Positions 22,443-23,642 of a stretch of DNA of 23,642 nucleotides are shown here, piece by piece (position 1 is the first letter of the stretch; every line of letters begins with the position of its first letter). The position numbers were made by a program, and so were the translations under genes. The notes under the pieces were generated by a model. That model had not been told where the DNA came from, made no database searches, and saw only the letters and a program-made list of their open reading frames with translations. This DNA comes from Phycisphaerae bacterium (GTDB lineage: Bacteria > Planctomycetota > Phycisphaerae > JAAYCJ01): positions 1 to 23,642 of the forward strand of contig JAAZAW010000250.1 in the NCBI GenBank assembly GCA_012514125.1, in the 5' to 3' direction.

Positions 22443-23228
22443 GTGTTGACGTATCTCCTTGAAAACAAAGGGCTTACAACAGAGATGATCTTATCCGTCC
22501 AAGCCGTCAAGCTCAGACTCAAGGTTCTATTCGTTCTAAGCCTATTGCCTGCAACAATTTACGCAAAAAACGCCTCTCCTGGGCCGGTATCGCCCGATCT
22601 CACGCCGCAGGATAAAAGTTATATTTATTCTCTTCAAGACAATACCCACCACATCCCTGCCTGGCTCATCGCCCAACTTCTTCATGTCTCCAACTCCTTG
22701 TCCCACAAACTTCAAGAACCGACAGGCTCTTTTCCACTCGTCGAACTCAACGAACTTCTCGCCGACCCCGCGCGCTACCGGGGGCGGGTCGTCGCGATTC
22801 GGGCGCTCTACGCAAAATCATCCAATGTCAATGAACTTTTACAACTCGCACCCGATGAGCAAGCCTGGTCGGTCCTGCTGCTCGATGCGCAATATCATCA
22901 TGCAATACAGTTATTTACGAGTCAGGACCCCTCAAAGTTCTATAAAAGTCAGGCTTTGTACGCCGTCGGGGTCTTTTTGACGACCCGAATGGACCGTCCC
23001 GAACAAGGTCCCGAAACGCAATCCATTGTCGTACCTGTAATTATAGGAACACTCGTCCCTGTTTCGCCTGAATTGCCTCCCATAAAAAATAACAAAATAT
23101 TTAATTTTCTGGTCCTGATTATTCTCTTGATTGTTATTTACATCTTTGTGAAAATTTACCTCGCTAATTACACAAACGTGAAACTTTCTCTGCACGAAAA
23201 GATCAAGAAAAAAGACAGGAATAATTAG
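22443..23228 (+). CDS. Hypothetical envelope protein, signal peptide and C-terminal membrane helix
   Basis: I do not recognise this protein. The GTG start is supported by AAAGG 9 nt upstream. An internal ATG at 22485 would give a more normal signal peptide length but has no ribosome site. A hydrophobic stretch, VLFVLSLLPATIYA (28-41), looks like a signal sequence with a cleavage site after YA. The middle is soluble; LADPARYRGRVVAIRALYA (~106-124) resembles the start of a small OB-like beta domain by eye, and this is weak evidence. A strong transmembrane helix (about 220-241) is followed by a Lys-rich cytoplasmic tail. The likely topology is periplasmic domain outside, anchor at the C-terminus. 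It lies 15 nt before aroB, so the two may be cotranscribed, and it diverges from folC. Confidence 0.72.
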   Translation: MLTYLLENKGLTTEMILSVQAVKLRLKVLFVLSLLPATIYAKNASPGPVSPDLTPQDKSYIYSLQDNTHHIPAWLIAQLLHVSNSLSHKLQEPTGSFPLVELNELLADPARYRGRVVAIRALYAKSSNVNELLQLAPDEQAWSVLLLDAQYHHAIQLFTSQDPSKFYKSQALYAVGVFLTTRMDRPEQGPETQSIVVPVIIGTLVPVSPELPPIKNNKIFNFLVLIILLIVIYIFVKIYLANYTNVKLSLHEKIKKKDRNN

Positions 23229-23243
23229 TAATTAAGAAAGAAA

Positions 23244-23642
23244 ATGATTATGTACACAGAAAAAGTTGATCTGGGTGAACGTTCTTACAATATCTATATT
23301 GATGGCGGACTGCTGAGTGAACTGGGAGCTTATCTTCGAAAAGTAGTTCCTTCCAACAAAGCGGTCCTGATTACAGATCAGACGGTATATCGGCTGCATG
23401 GAAAAAATGCGGAAAAATCCTTAAGAAATAGTGGTTATGAAGTAATAGGTTATATTATTGAGCCTGGCGACCGCAGTAAGTCGCTGGAAGTGGCGTCTGA
23501 AATTTATAATGTATTATATGAAGCCAATGTCGAACGGTCGAACCCGATGATCGCTTTGGGCGGCGGAGTGGTGGGCGACTTGACGGGGTTTGTCGCGGGG
23601 ACCTGGCTTCGGGGTGTGCCGTTTGTGCAGGTGCCGACGACG
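23244..23642 (+). CDS. aroB: 3-dehydroquinate synthase, N-terminal part
   Basis: The frame from ATG 23244 stays open to the window end (133 codons), so the gene continues outside. It reads MIMYTEKVDLGERSYNIYI, then VLITDQTVYRL, and IEPGDRSKSLEVASEIYNVL, where AroB has the E-x-G-E/D-x-x-K element. It ends with IALGGGVVGDLTGFVAGTW followed by RGVPFVQVPTT, the NAD-binding signature of AroB. The enzyme converts DAHP to 3-dehydroquinate in the shikimate pathway. The catalytic metal ligands lie beyond the edge. A second ATG at 23250 is an alternative start; AAGAAAG upstream is a weak ribosome site. It is 15 nt downstream of the envelope protein gene. Confidence 0.95.
   Translation, partial: MIMYTEKVDLGERSYNIYIDGGLLSELGAYLRKVVPSNKAVLITDQTVYRLHGKNAEKSLRNSGYEVIGYIIEPGDRSKSLEVASEIYNVLYEANVERSNPMIALGGGVVGDLTGFVAGTWLRGVPFVQVPTT

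Overview
The window looks like a chromosomal segment of a Gram-negative bacterium with mid-range GC and mostly housekeeping genes. The RND efflux permease implies an outer membrane. The mix of a divergent EF-G-like GTPase, a divergent YchF, a PocR-AraC regulator beside corrinoid/UroD-type methyltransferase genes, and a GH4 glycosidase would fit the Planctomycetota (Phycisphaerae-like) or a related PVC lineage. That placement is inference from gene content only. No rRNA, tRNA, CRISPR array, prophage or intact insertion sequence was seen. Both ends cut through genes.

Layout. 1-1865 (+) is the C-terminal part of an RND (HAE-1/AcrB-type) permease with a likely terminator, followed by a family 2 glycosyltransferase (2002-2904, +). 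Converging on it is a minus-strand block: EF-G-like GTPase (7249-5207), strong terminator, purA (4993-3677), uppS (3667-2912). The purA upstream region has a promoter-like sequence and a second terminator-like hairpin, suggesting an attenuated leader. A divergent region with a perfect long inverted repeat (7389-7422) separates the EF-G-like gene from a GH4 alpha-galactosidase (7601-8935, +), which ends in a clear terminator.

9198-12976 is the most accessory-looking part. It holds a corrinoid-binding protein and a UroD-family (MtaA/CmuA-like) methyltransferase on the minus strand, with a PocR-AraC regulator divergent from them across a 643-bp gene-free region. These look like a small regulated methyl-transfer module with no separate substrate-specific methyltransferase in view. 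Converging on the regulator is a C45 acyltransferase-like Ntn hydrolase (14114-12993), which overlaps an upstream DedA membrane protein gene.

14936-22362 is a minus-strand run: folC, a radical SAM/SPASM-like protein, a divergent YchF GTPase, a DEAD-box-like protein with eroded helicase motifs, and asnS with a large coiled-coil-like insertion. The three gaps between folC and the helicase each carry copies of the same degenerate repeat family. folC has a good promoter placed so that its mRNA may be leaderless. At the right edge are a small envelope protein of unknown function (22443-23228, +) and the 5' part of aroB (23244 to the end, +).

The observations most worth a second look are the possible purA leader, the methyl-transfer module, the eroded helicase, the AsnRS insertion, the intergenic repeat family and the leaderless folC promoter. 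No clearly new multi-gene system was demonstrated.
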